A DNA stretch of 64,000 bases, taken from contig NZ_CP083388.1 in the NCBI RefSeq assembly GCF_020042285.1, positions 1,266,001 through 1,330,000 of the forward strand, in the 5' to 3' direction. Position numbers and translations under genes: made by a program. This document shows, piece by piece, positions 52,540-61,600 of the stretch (position 1 is the first letter of the stretch; every line of letters begins with the position of its first letter). Under the pieces are notes generated by a model. That model was not told where the DNA came from. It made no database searches and saw nothing but the letters and a program-made list of their open reading frames with translations. Origin of the DNA: Ferruginibacter albus (GTDB lineage Bacteria > Bacteroidota > Bacteroidia > Chitinophagales > Chitinophagaceae).

Positions 52540-53355
52540 TTATAATCTTTCAAATTTTTCAATCCAAACATTTATGTCTTTTTTGTGCTTTTGATTTGTT
52601 GCAAGGGATTCTGTAAGCTTCATACATTCCAAAAAATAATCTCTTAACCAAATGTATTTTTGAAATAAACCTTGATGAGTGTACAAGTTATTTTTAATTA
52701 CTTCATAGACGCTTTTAATGTTATTATTTATATCGTTATTTCTGATTGTTTTATTTGAATAATCAACAAATATTCCATCTTCTTGAATTTTGCTGAATTC
52801 ACTAGGAACGTAGACCTTTCTTTTGTCATTATATTCTAGTGTTCCATTTACTGCTTTTAAAAATGCAACTTTGTCCTCTGCAACTAGTTTTATTATTGCG
52901 GGATCAATAATAACTCTTGGATATGTTGCGAGAGTTTCTAATTTATATGCCTTAATATATCCTTTCCCAACTATTATATTGTGTGTTTCATCGTAGAATA
53001 CTTCTCCAAATGAAATTCCTCCTCTTAATATAATTTTTCTCCATACTAATGCACTTTGAATTCTTCTAACAGTATTTATTAAAAGTTTCAGTCCATCTAA
53101 TCCTTTAGGAGCTATCAGTATTATTGAATCACTTATCAGCAATGATTGAATTTTGTTACTTGGATCGGTTTGCCGAATATCTTCTAATTCATCAGTTATT
53201 TTAGAAAAATAAGAATCCAAATCTGCAGCACTATTTTTCGAATTGACTAACTCGCTAAATCCCAACACATCTAAATACGCTACAAAATTTTCTTTAAGAT
53301 TTTCCTTTAATTTAAATCTGTCTAAGACAATTGGTTTTGAATTTTCAGTAGTCAT
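52540..53355 (-). CDS. Class III nucleotide-cyclase-like protein
   Basis: 271 residues. Residues ~22-150 look like a class III cyclase core: Asp29 in VAYLDVLGFSELV, Asp76 in LLISDSIIL (the two metal aspartates), RGGISFGEVF at 111, and VGKGYIKAYKLETLA at 129. In the last motif the transition-state Asn and Arg of the canonical pattern are Ile and Lys, so it is either a divergent cyclase, as in some Pycsar-type proteins, or an inactive relative. The remaining residues (to 271) are helical. Own promoter at 53372-53402 and very low G+C (20% and 28% in two sampled lines; about 40% in dinB). Confidence 0.6.
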   Translation of the reverse strand: MTTENSKPIVLDRFKLKENLKENFVAYLDVLGFSELVNSKNSAADLDSYFSKITDELEDIRQTDPSNKIQSLLISDSIILIAPKGLDGLKLLINTVRRIQSALVWRKIILRGGISFGEVFYDETHNIIVGKGYIKAYKLETLATYPRVIIDPAIIKLVAEDKVAFLKAVNGTLEYNDKRKVYVPSEFSKIQEDGIFVDYSNKTIRNNDINNNIKSVYEVIKNNLYTHQGLFQKYIWLRDYFLECMKLTESLATNQKHKKDINVWIEKFERL

Positions 53356-53371
53356 ACAGTTTATATTTTTT

Positions 53372-53402
53372 GAAAGGTAAAAATCTATTTAGAATTTACA
53401 AA
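53372..53402 (-). promoter_or_regulatory. Bacteroidota-type promoter of the cyclase-nuclease unit
   Basis: On the minus strand TTTG (53402-53399), a 19-base spacer, then TACCTTTC (53379-53372), seven of eight matches to TAnnTTTG. The cyclase start follows 17 bases later. Confidence 0.6.
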
Positions 53403-53411
53403 TTACTTTGT

Positions 53412-54563
53412 TCAGATACCCACCGCACGCATCAGAAATTTTTCTCCATACTGCTTTTTAATACTATCGATGGCCTGATAAAGTTTTACGGCTTCCTGCG
53501 TATCATCGAACAAATTAATCTGATAGTTCCCTGGTATTAAATTCGTAAAGCGAATGCCTATCAACCGGATCAACATTCTGCGCTCGTAGAGTTTCGCAAA
53601 CAATTCCTTCGCGGTCTTTAAAAGAACATGATCGGAATTCGTATAAGGTATAGTGAGTTGCTTTGTAAAAGTTTCAAAATTGGAATACCTGAGCTTAACC
53701 GTTATACAACCAGTCAAGCGATTTTGAGAGCGAAGCTCAAAGCCTACTTTCTCTGTCATGCGTACAAGCTCACTGTTTAAAAAATTGATGTCGATGGTAT
53801 CCTGCTGAAAAGTATTCTCGGTAGAAATAGATTTTTGTTCGTGATAAGGAATAACGGGCGTTTCATCAATGCCGTTCGCTTTTCGCCAAAGATCTGTGCC
53901 GTTTTTACCAAGCAAATTCTGCATCATTTCGATGGGAATTTCGCTCAAGATTTTAACGGTTTCAACGCCCATTTTTAAAAGCAGAAAAGCCGTTTGTTTT
54001 CCGACACCGGGAATCTTCGCGACGCTTAAAGGCGCAAGAAAAGACTTCTCATTACCGTAAGGAATTTCGATTTGTCCGTTCGGCTTTACTTCATTGGTGG
54101 CGACTTTGCTTATAAGTTTATTGCTGGCAAGGGCATAGGAAGTTGGCAACCCACTTTCTTTTTTTATCTTCTTTTTAAGATCATCGCTAAAGATTTTACA
54201 GCCAAAAAACTTATCCATCCCTGTGAGGTCGATATAGAATTCATCAATTGATGATTTCTCAAAGAGAGGAACGGTATCGCTGACAATATCCGTCACAAGA
54301 TGTGAGTACTTGCTATAAGATTCCATGTCACCCCGTACAATAATTGCATGCGGACAAAGGCGCCGTGCAATCTTCATTGGCATGGCGCTATGAATGCCGA
54401 ATTTTCGGGCTTCATAGCTGCATGATGCGACAACACCTCTGTCACCGCTGCCGCCTATGAGAACAGGCTTACCAATAAGTTTGGGATTTCGCAAACATTC
54501 CACCGATACAAAAAATGTATCAAGATCGATATGTGTAATATGCCTGTCTGCTGCAAGAAGCAT
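53412..54563 (-). CDS. dinB: Y-family translesion DNA polymerase (Pol IV/DinB)
   Basis: 383 residues. Catalytic acids are intact: Asp13 in THIDLDTFFVS and Asp107-Glu108 in SSIDEFYIDL. It also has GLPTSYALASNK, the helix-hairpin-helix IPGVGKQTAFLLLKMG and a little-finger domain. The sequence YQINLFDD near the end resembles a sliding-clamp-binding motif. It bypasses lesions and adds mutations. Its ATG lies three bases after the dnaE stop, so it shares that operon and its palindromic operator. It functionally resembles the ImuB-DnaE2 pair, but its catalytic residues are those of an active polymerase. Confidence 0.94.
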   Translation of the reverse strand: MLLAADRHITHIDLDTFFVSVECLRNPKLIGKPVLIGGSGDRGVVASCSYEARKFGIHSAMPMKIARRLCPHAIIVRGDMESYSKYSHLVTDIVSDTVPLFEKSSIDEFYIDLTGMDKFFGCKIFSDDLKKKIKKESGLPTSYALASNKLISKVATNEVKPNGQIEIPYGNEKSFLAPLSVAKIPGVGKQTAFLLLKMGVETVKILSEIPIEMMQNLLGKNGTDLWRKANGIDETPVIPYHEQKSISTENTFQQDTIDINFLNSELVRMTEKVGFELRSQNRLTGCITVKLRYSNFETFTKQLTIPYTNSDHVLLKTAKELFAKLYERRMLIRLIGIRFTNLIPGNYQINLFDDTQEAVKLYQAIDSIKKQYGEKFLMRAVGI

Positions 54564-54566
54564 AAA

Positions 54567-57518
54567 TTATAGATTTGCGTATTTGCGTTTCTTATATCCG
54601 AGTTTGTAAAGTTTGTGTACTTCGATGGCAAAGACGCCAAAGTCTTCGACAACCTTGCCCGTTATTTTATAAAAACCTCTTCCTTTAACAGGATGATTTC
54701 TAAATGCTTCGGGGAAATGCACCGTATCAATCCAGTCAAGATCAACATCCAGAAAACTTGTGAAACTCATTGTTTGTCTGTTCACTGTCGGCACGACTTT
54801 TTGTTCAATAAAATATCCAATCGTCGTTACAGTTTTACCAAGGTTTGCAGCCAGGTCTTTTGATTTCGTGTAATCGTTCGGGTTATCATCGATGAGTTGA
54901 AAAGGATTGCTTAACGTAAATTCAAGTATTTCAAGTTCATCAAACAGATCATCGAGCGGATCGTCGGAAAGTTCGGGTAACTCAAAAGAAAATGGTTGTT
55001 CCTGAAACATTGAAGGCGTTGCAGAAACATGCGTTACATTTTTCTTTTGTAGAAAATTGGCTTCCCAAAGAAGTTGTTTTTTCTTCTTCCCTGAAAAATG
55101 AAAAGCGCCGACGCTGACAAGAATATTCAATTGCTCTTTAGTAATGTTGGTGCGTTCTATAAAATCTTGTAAGTGCAAATAATCACCATTACGATTTCTT
55201 TCTTCAAGAAATTTTTCAACGACCTCCTGCTGCAATGATTTTACATGCACAAATCCGGTATAAACATCATTGCCATGAATATTGGTATAGTAATCACTAT
55301 TATTCACACAAGGGGGATGCAGGTTTGCACCTGTCTTGCTCAGTTCCAGAAAATAAAGTTCACGGCTATAGAAGCCGCCGAAGTTATTAATCACGGCGAC
55401 CATGAATTCTTTTGGATAATATGTCTTTAAATAAAGACTTTGATAACTCTCTACGGCAAAGGAAGCTGAATGCGCCTTTGAAAAACTATAGCCGCCAAAG
55501 CTTTCTATCTGCCGCCAGATTTCAGCGGTGACTTCATCGGGATATTGACGTTCTTTGCAGTTCGCAAAAAATCTTTGCTTGATCCGCATCATTTCTTCAT
55601 TGCCACGGTACTTGCCACTCATGGCACGTCGAAGAATATCCGCTTCGCCCATATCAAGCCCTGCGAAATGATGCGCTACTTTTATTACATCTTCCTGAAA
55701 CACCATCACGCCAAAAGTTTCTTGCAGTAGCTCCTTCATGACCGGATGGATATAGTCGATGTTTTCAGGGTTATGATAGCGTTCGATATAAGCACGCATC
55801 ATGCCGCTGCTGGCAACGCCTGGGCGAATGATGGAACTGGCGGCGACAAGGGTAATGTAGTCATCACACTTCAGCTTTTTTAGAAGCTGCCGCATTGCGG
55901 GTGATTCTATGTAAAAGCAACCAATGGTATTAACGTTCTTAATCTGTTCATTAATCAGCCTGTCCTTTTTAAAGCTGTGGAAGGCATGGATATCGATATC
56001 AATGCCTTTATTGGCCTTGATAAGCCCTAAGGCCTCTTTGATGTGTCCCAGGCCTCTCTGGCTCAATATATCGAGCTTATATAGGCCGATGTCCTCAGCC
56101 GCGAACATATCAAGCTGAACCGTCGGGAAGCCTTTGGGGGGCATAAAGACGGTTGCATACCGATGTATGCTTTCCTCTGAAATCAGCATGCCGCCGGGAT
56201 GGATAGAAAGATGGTTGGGGAACTTCTCAATCAGCTTGCCGTAGCGAAAAATCTGCTGATGGATTTTATCTTCGGCTTTCCCTTCATCGACAAGCTGGTC
56301 GATTTCTTCTTTTGGTAAACCGAAGACTTTCCCAAGGTCACGCACAATTGCGCGGTATTTGAATGTTGAATACATGCCAAGCAAGGCAACGTGTTCCTTG
56401 CCGTATCTTTTAAAAACATAGTCGATGACTTCATCCCGATCGAGCCAGGAGAAATCTATATCAAAGTCGGGTGGGGATGTTCGGTAGGGATTGAGAAAAC
56501 GTTCAAAGTATAAATCAAGTTCAATTGGATCAACGTCGGTTATTTGCAGGCAATAGGCAATGATAGAGTTTGCACCACTGCCGCGTCCGACATGATAGAA
56601 GCCTCGGGATTGTGCATAGCGTATGATATCCCATGCAATCAGAAAATATGCATTGAACCCAAGTTCATTGATAATTTTCAGTTCTTTCTTGACACGTTCA
56701 AGCGCAACTTTGCTTTTCCCGTATCTGTACTGAAAGCCATCAAGGGCAAGCTTCTCAAGCAATACGCGGTCATCTTCTTTAGTAGCGCTGAAACTTTCCT
56801 TGTTCTTGTCCGTGTGAAACTTTATATCGATGTTGCAGGCATCAATCAGCTTATAAGTATTTGTAACAATAAAGGGGTATTGCCGAAAGGCATCCAGCAA
56901 TTTGTCCTGCGGCATGAAATATTCGTCCTCGCTGCATTGTGCTTCTTTCGGAAGCTTGGACAGCAGAACGTTTTTATCAATCGCTCTTAAAAGCCGATGT
57001 GCATTGAAATGTCTTTTATCCTGAAAGGTAACGGGCTGGCGTATCACAAGTTTGCTGTTCGGATAGCGCAATTGAGAGTTAAAGAGTTTATTCAATTCCG
57101 AAGGCAGGATGCCGATATACTCATTTGGCAGCAAGCTTTCAGCTTCCTTTACGCCAAACGGATAAATGACAAAACCATCCCATGCATCATTGAAAAAGGG
57201 AAGTTCAAGCGTCTTTTCAGGGAAGGGCTTTTTTTGAATAAGATGTTCGGACAAAAAGCGATTGACCCACTGAACGCCGTTGTTATTCGTTGCAAGCAAA
57301 ATATATAAAGGATCGTCTTCGTTTCTGATTTCAGCGCCGATAATCGGCTTTATCCGCGCCTCCTGACAGTGCCCCACAAAATCCCAGGCGTCACAGGTGC
57401 AATTGATATTCGTAAGAGCCAGCGCCGTAACGCCCGTATCTACAGCGGCTTTGACAAGTTCCTTGGTTGAAAAAGTGCCGTATCGCAAACTAAAATATGT
57501 CTTGCAGTTCAAATACAT
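54567..57518 (-). CDS. dnaE: DNA polymerase III alpha subunit, error-prone DnaE type
   Basis: 983 residues, shorter than replicative DnaE (about 1160-1200). The PHP region at the N-terminus is degenerate (TYFSLRYGTFSTKELVKAA; the usual His pair of HVHSEYS is missing). The polymerase core has RGSGANSIIAYCLQITDVDP, the catalytic DFDIDF at 351-356 and HPGGMLIS. It ends with an OB-like domain (ITGKVVEDFGVFAIEVHKLY). Accessory DnaE proteins of this size act in damage-induced translesion synthesis, usually with a Y-family partner; here dinB follows directly. Confidence 0.92.
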   Translation of the reverse strand: MYLNCKTYFSLRYGTFSTKELVKAAVDTGVTALALTNINCTCDAWDFVGHCQEARIKPIIGAEIRNEDDPLYILLATNNNGVQWVNRFLSEHLIQKKPFPEKTLELPFFNDAWDGFVIYPFGVKEAESLLPNEYIGILPSELNKLFNSQLRYPNSKLVIRQPVTFQDKRHFNAHRLLRAIDKNVLLSKLPKEAQCSEDEYFMPQDKLLDAFRQYPFIVTNTYKLIDACNIDIKFHTDKNKESFSATKEDDRVLLEKLALDGFQYRYGKSKVALERVKKELKIINELGFNAYFLIAWDIIRYAQSRGFYHVGRGSGANSIIAYCLQITDVDPIELDLYFERFLNPYRTSPPDFDIDFSWLDRDEVIDYVFKRYGKEHVALLGMYSTFKYRAIVRDLGKVFGLPKEEIDQLVDEGKAEDKIHQQIFRYGKLIEKFPNHLSIHPGGMLISEESIHRYATVFMPPKGFPTVQLDMFAAEDIGLYKLDILSQRGLGHIKEALGLIKANKGIDIDIHAFHSFKKDRLINEQIKNVNTIGCFYIESPAMRQLLKKLKCDDYITLVAASSIIRPGVASSGMMRAYIERYHNPENIDYIHPVMKELLQETFGVMVFQEDVIKVAHHFAGLDMGEADILRRAMSGKYRGNEEMMRIKQRFFANCKERQYPDEVTAEIWRQIESFGGYSFSKAHSASFAVESYQSLYLKTYYPKEFMVAVINNFGGFYSRELYFLELSKTGANLHPPCVNNSDYYTNIHGNDVYTGFVHVKSLQQEVVEKFLEERNRNGDYLHLQDFIERTNITKEQLNILVSVGAFHFSGKKKKQLLWEANFLQKKNVTHVSATPSMFQEQPFSFELPELSDDPLDDLFDELEILEFTLSNPFQLIDDNPNDYTKSKDLAANLGKTVTTIGYFIEQKVVPTVNRQTMSFTSFLDVDLDWIDTVHFPEAFRNHPVKGRGFYKITGKVVEDFGVFAIEVHKLYKLGYKKRKYANL

Positions 57519-57536
57519 TCATAACCCTTTAGGGTA

Positions 57537-57568
57537 CGAAAGTAGGACTTGCTAAATTGTTTAGCAAA
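57537..57568 (-). promoter_or_regulatory. dnaE-dinB promoter with a 19-bp palindromic operator
   Basis: On the minus strand TTTG (57568-57565), a 20-base spacer, then TACTTTCG (57544-57537). The perfect palindrome TTGCTAAATTGTTTAGCAA (57549-57567) covers the -33 box and most of the spacer, so a bound protein would block RNA polymerase. A matching palindrome precedes alkB. Confidence 0.72.
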
Positions 57569-57607
57569 ACAAATTCAAAATTATTTTCTTTTGCCGAAGA
57601 TTTATAA

Positions 57608-57634
57608 ATAAAAAAACCTCACTACAAAATGAGG
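57608..57634 (-). terminator. Minus-strand terminator upstream of dnaE
   Basis: CCTCA / TGAGG stem with an eight-base loop; on the minus strand it is followed by TTTTTTT. It would end a transcript coming from the 57640-57900 region, such as the tiny membrane peptide. In the gap 57519-57990 (472 bases) I otherwise see the two palindromes and the small peptide gene. Confidence 0.6.
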
Positions 57635-57752
57635 CTACATGCAAATGAGGGATTTTCGAAGCTAGGCACAAACCCAGTCTCTACGTTTTTTTAAGTTTTA
57701 TTTTTACCCCTTCATAAAACTGGCCATGAGCGGGTTGGCGAGACCTTTTTAT

Positions 57753-57854
57753 CTATACGGTTGGCTTAGTTACAGCTTTGTAAACTAAGATAATACCAAT
57801 AATGACTGCTTTTGCTATAAGCAAGTCCCGTATTATTTTATTATTTCTTGTCAT
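57753..57854 (-). CDS. Candidate 33-residue membrane peptide
   Basis: ATG at 57854, stop at 57753. Sequence starts MTRNNKIIRD and continues with a hydrophobic helix (LLIAKAVIIGIILVYKAV) before TKPTV. Positively charged N-terminus plus a single membrane helix is the layout of type I toxins and of small regulatory membrane peptides. The terminator at 57608 follows. No recognised family; may be chance. Confidence 0.35.
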   Translation of the reverse strand: MTRNNKIIRDLLIAKAVIIGIILVYKAVTKPTV

Positions 57855-57933
57855 GATTTTAAAATTATGAAAGTTTATTTATCGAATACGATTGAATTAT
57901 CCACATCTTGGAAGCTTCCCTATAGACTTTCAT

Positions 57934-57952
57934 TTACTAACATATTTAGTAA
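57934..57952. promoter_or_regulatory. 19-bp palindromic operator before alkB
   Basis: TTACTAACATATTTAGTAA, 38 bases ahead of the alkB start. Compared with the dnaE operator, 14 of 19 positions are identical, and the changes at positions 3 and 17 compensate (G/C to A/T), as expected for one palindrome-binding repressor. Confidence 0.6.
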
Positions 57953-57990
57953 TTCCAAAAATATCATTTAACTTGCTCGCTTAATTTTTT

Positions 57991-58587
57991 ATGTTGACAC
58001 TTTTTGATGATTTTCAGGTATTTGATGATGGCAAAAAAAGGAATGTACATTTTGACATTCCTGATGCCGAACTCACATTGCGCCAGCAATTTTTTAATAA
58101 AGCTGAATCGGATAATTACTATGATGTTCTGTTGAACAATACAAAATGGTCACAGAATAAGCGTGTGATGTATGATAAAATCGTTAATGATCCGCGATTA
58201 ACAGCATGGTTTGGAAAGAAGGGTTTTGGTTGGACAGTTGAGTTATTGGCGATAAAAGATAAAGTTGAAGTAGCCTGCGGTTTCAGGTTTGATAGTGTTC
58301 TTCTTAATTATTACAGGGACGGAAATGATTCAGTGAGTTGGCATAGTGATAAAAAGTCAAAGTCTGGAGTAAATCATCCAATCGCATCTGTCAGTTTTGG
58401 TGAAACCCGCCCGTTTTGGATAAGGCATAAATATAAAAAGGACTTAAAACCAATGTCTATTCCGCTGACACATGGTTCATTTTTATTGATGGCGGGTGAG
58501 ATGCAGGATTTTTGGGAACACCATATTCCAAAGACCAGTAAAATTATTGCACCCCGGCTTAATTTAACGTTTAGAACAACTGAATAA
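57991..58587 (+). CDS. alkB: AlkB-type 2-oxoglutarate-dependent DNA dealkylase
   Basis: 198 residues. Iron ligands H118-x-D120 in VSWHSDKK and His178 in EHHIPKTSK; 2-oxoglutarate-binding arginines in APRLNLTFR; SFGETRPFWIRHK is also an AlkB signature. It repairs 1-methyladenine and 3-methylcytosine, lesions favoured in single-stranded DNA, by oxidative demethylation. Shares an operator sequence with dnaE-dinB. Convergent with hamB. Confidence 0.93.
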   Translation: MLTLFDDFQVFDDGKKRNVHFDIPDAELTLRQQFFNKAESDNYYDVLLNNTKWSQNKRVMYDKIVNDPRLTAWFGKKGFGWTVELLAIKDKVEVACGFRFDSVLLNYYRDGNDSVSWHSDKKSKSGVNHPIASVSFGETRPFWIRHKYKKDLKPMSIPLTHGSFLLMAGEMQDFWEHHIPKTSKIIAPRLNLTFRTTE

Positions 58588-58633
58588 AATCCCTATTTAT
58601 TGCGCCTTAATATAACAGGAAATATTTTCAGTC

Positions 58634-61600
58634 TTATTTTTCCCAAGTAATATTTCCAATTCCTATCCTCGATATAATTGGATGGAAATTTGATCTTCTA
58701 AAAAATTTTATATGGGCTATTCCTAAATTTCCTTTTTGAATTTTTCTATGCAGCTTTCCCATTGAATGGAAATCAGGAGTTTTAATTTCGCATATGCCTT
58801 CTTCATTCTGTTCGAAACGATACAAACCAGCAGTAACATTAGGGAATGATTGGCTCTTAAGGGTATAATCATTCTTTATTAGTTTTCCTTGTTCTTTTCT
58901 TAAAAAATCTTCTCTGAATTTTTTCCAAATATCAGAAGTTTCTTGAGTAGGCCATAGATCTGTATCAGTAAGCATTTCAACATAATCCGATTTTAGCCAT
59001 TCTCGTAATTCTTTATTGTCTGAAAAAGTTGAATCGTGCCCTTGTACTGCTGCCATTGCGCAAATGCGAGATGGAAGTCCCGATCTTATAAGAAGAGCGA
59101 CTTGATATCGGAAAGTTCCTGTTTCAACACAAGAAGCAGCCATGCCTGAATAATATTCTGGTTCCCATCCAATAGAAATTCTTCTGACCCGTAATGATTC
59201 AATTGCCCAAACGAGCTTGTATACAAAAACGTCTTCGATGAATTTCATGTTATCGGGACCAATATCTTCAATCGAAGCACCAGAAAGCCATGAGCGAAGC
59301 AGCTTTTCCCAACCAATTACCAATCCTTCATCGGATTTAAATGGAGCAATATTTAAAATTAATTGAGCGATATTTATAATGCTTTGAACAAGTCTCTCCA
59401 AATCACCATTGAAAGCGGCTTCGTCTGCTTCATCTAGATTTCCAACTAGTTCTTCAGCCAGGCCATCTATTTTTAATCCAGCTTCAAGACCTACGCCCAT
59501 TGCGAAATGCCCCTTGCGACTTGAAGGGGTAGTGTTCCTCCAAATAAGGTTGGCGCGCGCCTTAAGAATATTGCGATGAAGTTCAATAATTTTAGAGTTC
59601 TTATTTGCAATCTGGCGCTCCCACAAGGAACTTGTCAATGCAGTGTTTAAAAGAGTAGGAAGATCAGATGAATCTGCGTCTAAAGATTCTATTAAACCAA
59701 ATACCATTGCATCAAGCATTTCAAGATCATGTTCAATTGTTGGGGATAGCTCAGAGACTTCTGTTTGTTCAGGCAATTGTCCTTTCCAGGCATCAATATT
59801 ATTTGCGAGGTATTCGAATGCATCATCTTGCTTTAAAATACCTTTTTTACTCAATTCTATAAGTATATTATGCACTACTTGAAGAATACCACTTTGCAGG
59901 TTTCTATGCCGAGCGGCACTTACAAGTTTAAACCATTGATTCTTTCTAGTTTGTAGCTGATCTTTCATAACGTGTAAAACAAGACCTTCTACATCTACGA
60001 ACGCTCTTCCTGCACGCCCTGCGACGTTTGCAAACTCTTCTCCTGATATTATTTCACCTGCTCTTGTAAGATATGGCACGAGTAGAATAGCTGCGTTAAT
60101 ATTTAATCCTTGAGATAAAGTTGGAGACGCAACGGTTACAAGTATTTTTCCTTTCGCTAAAAGAATTTCAAGTTCTCTTAAAAATGGGCTGGGCAATTTT
60201 CCATGATGAATACCTACACCAATTTTTAAAGCGAGCACCGCAGGATGATTTGCTCCAAGCCATTCTTCTCCGATTTGTAAAGCACGTTTGATATCCGCAA
60301 GGTTTGGAACAAGTGAAGGCAGAAATCCCTTTTCTACTAGCTCCAGGGATGCTTGCCCAAATGGCTCAACCCAATTCGCTTGCGTTACAAAAACGAGAAC
60401 TCGTTTTCCTTCCTGAGCAAATTTCCATGCGCTTGCCAATGTTATATCTTTGATGTTACCAGATCGAAGTTTTATATTTCCTTCTTTTGGCACTTTCTCA
60501 ATAAAGCGACTTACAAAACCTTCACTATCGTCCTTACTAAAATTCAATTTTGCATGAGTACTTAGAAAGGAGATTGTACCAAATCTTTGCCTGGTTGGTC
60601 TCCATTTAAAAAATATAGGTGTTCCCGCTTTGTCTTTACGAATCCATGATGTTAAGTCTTCTAATGGTTTTCCGGGTGGAAGAATTGCTGACAAGCAAAC
60701 AATTCGACGATCTTTAGAATCTGCCCTTTTGAGTAATTTTTGTACCAAAATTTCAAATCGTATTTCTCTCTCTTGTGGTCCTATTAAATGACCTTCATCT
60801 AAAACAACCAAGCCCACGTCATCAATAATTGTAGGATCACTTCTTAAAGCGAAATCTAGTTTTTCTGGTGTAGATATAATGATATCGTTTGTGCGAAGAG
60901 CATCTTCGTCACCACCTGATCCGCTTGGTCCATACAAAGATGAGACTCTGAATCCCAATGGTCCAAATGTTGCTCTAAATGATCTTTCAGTTTGCGCGGA
61001 TAATGCTCTTAGTGGTGTTACAATCAAAATGCGCCTACCGACAGATAAAGTCATAAGACTTGTGATTTCGGCAATTCGTGTCTTCCCAGCACTTGTCGGA
61101 AGTGCAACGACGAGATCATCAGTTAAATCCTGTGCTCTCTTTGCAGATTCTAGTTGAGAAGGCCAGAGTTCAACTTCTGCATTATTTCTATTATATAATG
61201 TAGCTAGGAAAAGTTCCCGAAGTTCCTCATATTTGTTTTCTTCCGCGATTGGAAAATTTACTGGTAAATTTTTATGCAATGAGGAAAGCCAAAGATCATC
61301 TATGAGGTTTGAAATCAACCTTAATACCCAATAATGCGAAATATTGTTAGAGCTGGTTGCTAGTTTTATCGCGCCAGCTAAAATTTCCTTCGCACGTTCA
61401 AATAAATTATTATTGCCAGTTTGAAGTGCAAATTCAAAATATGCTAGGGCTCTACAACCTGAGTCGTTTATTACTAAACTAATTAAAACGTCTTGTTCAG
61501 TTTCCTCGCTTTGAAAAGCTTCTGCTAACCTTTCGTCATTTACGCCACTTTCGCTAAGATAAGTTTCTAGAAACAACTTAAGGTTTTTAATGTCTCTCAA

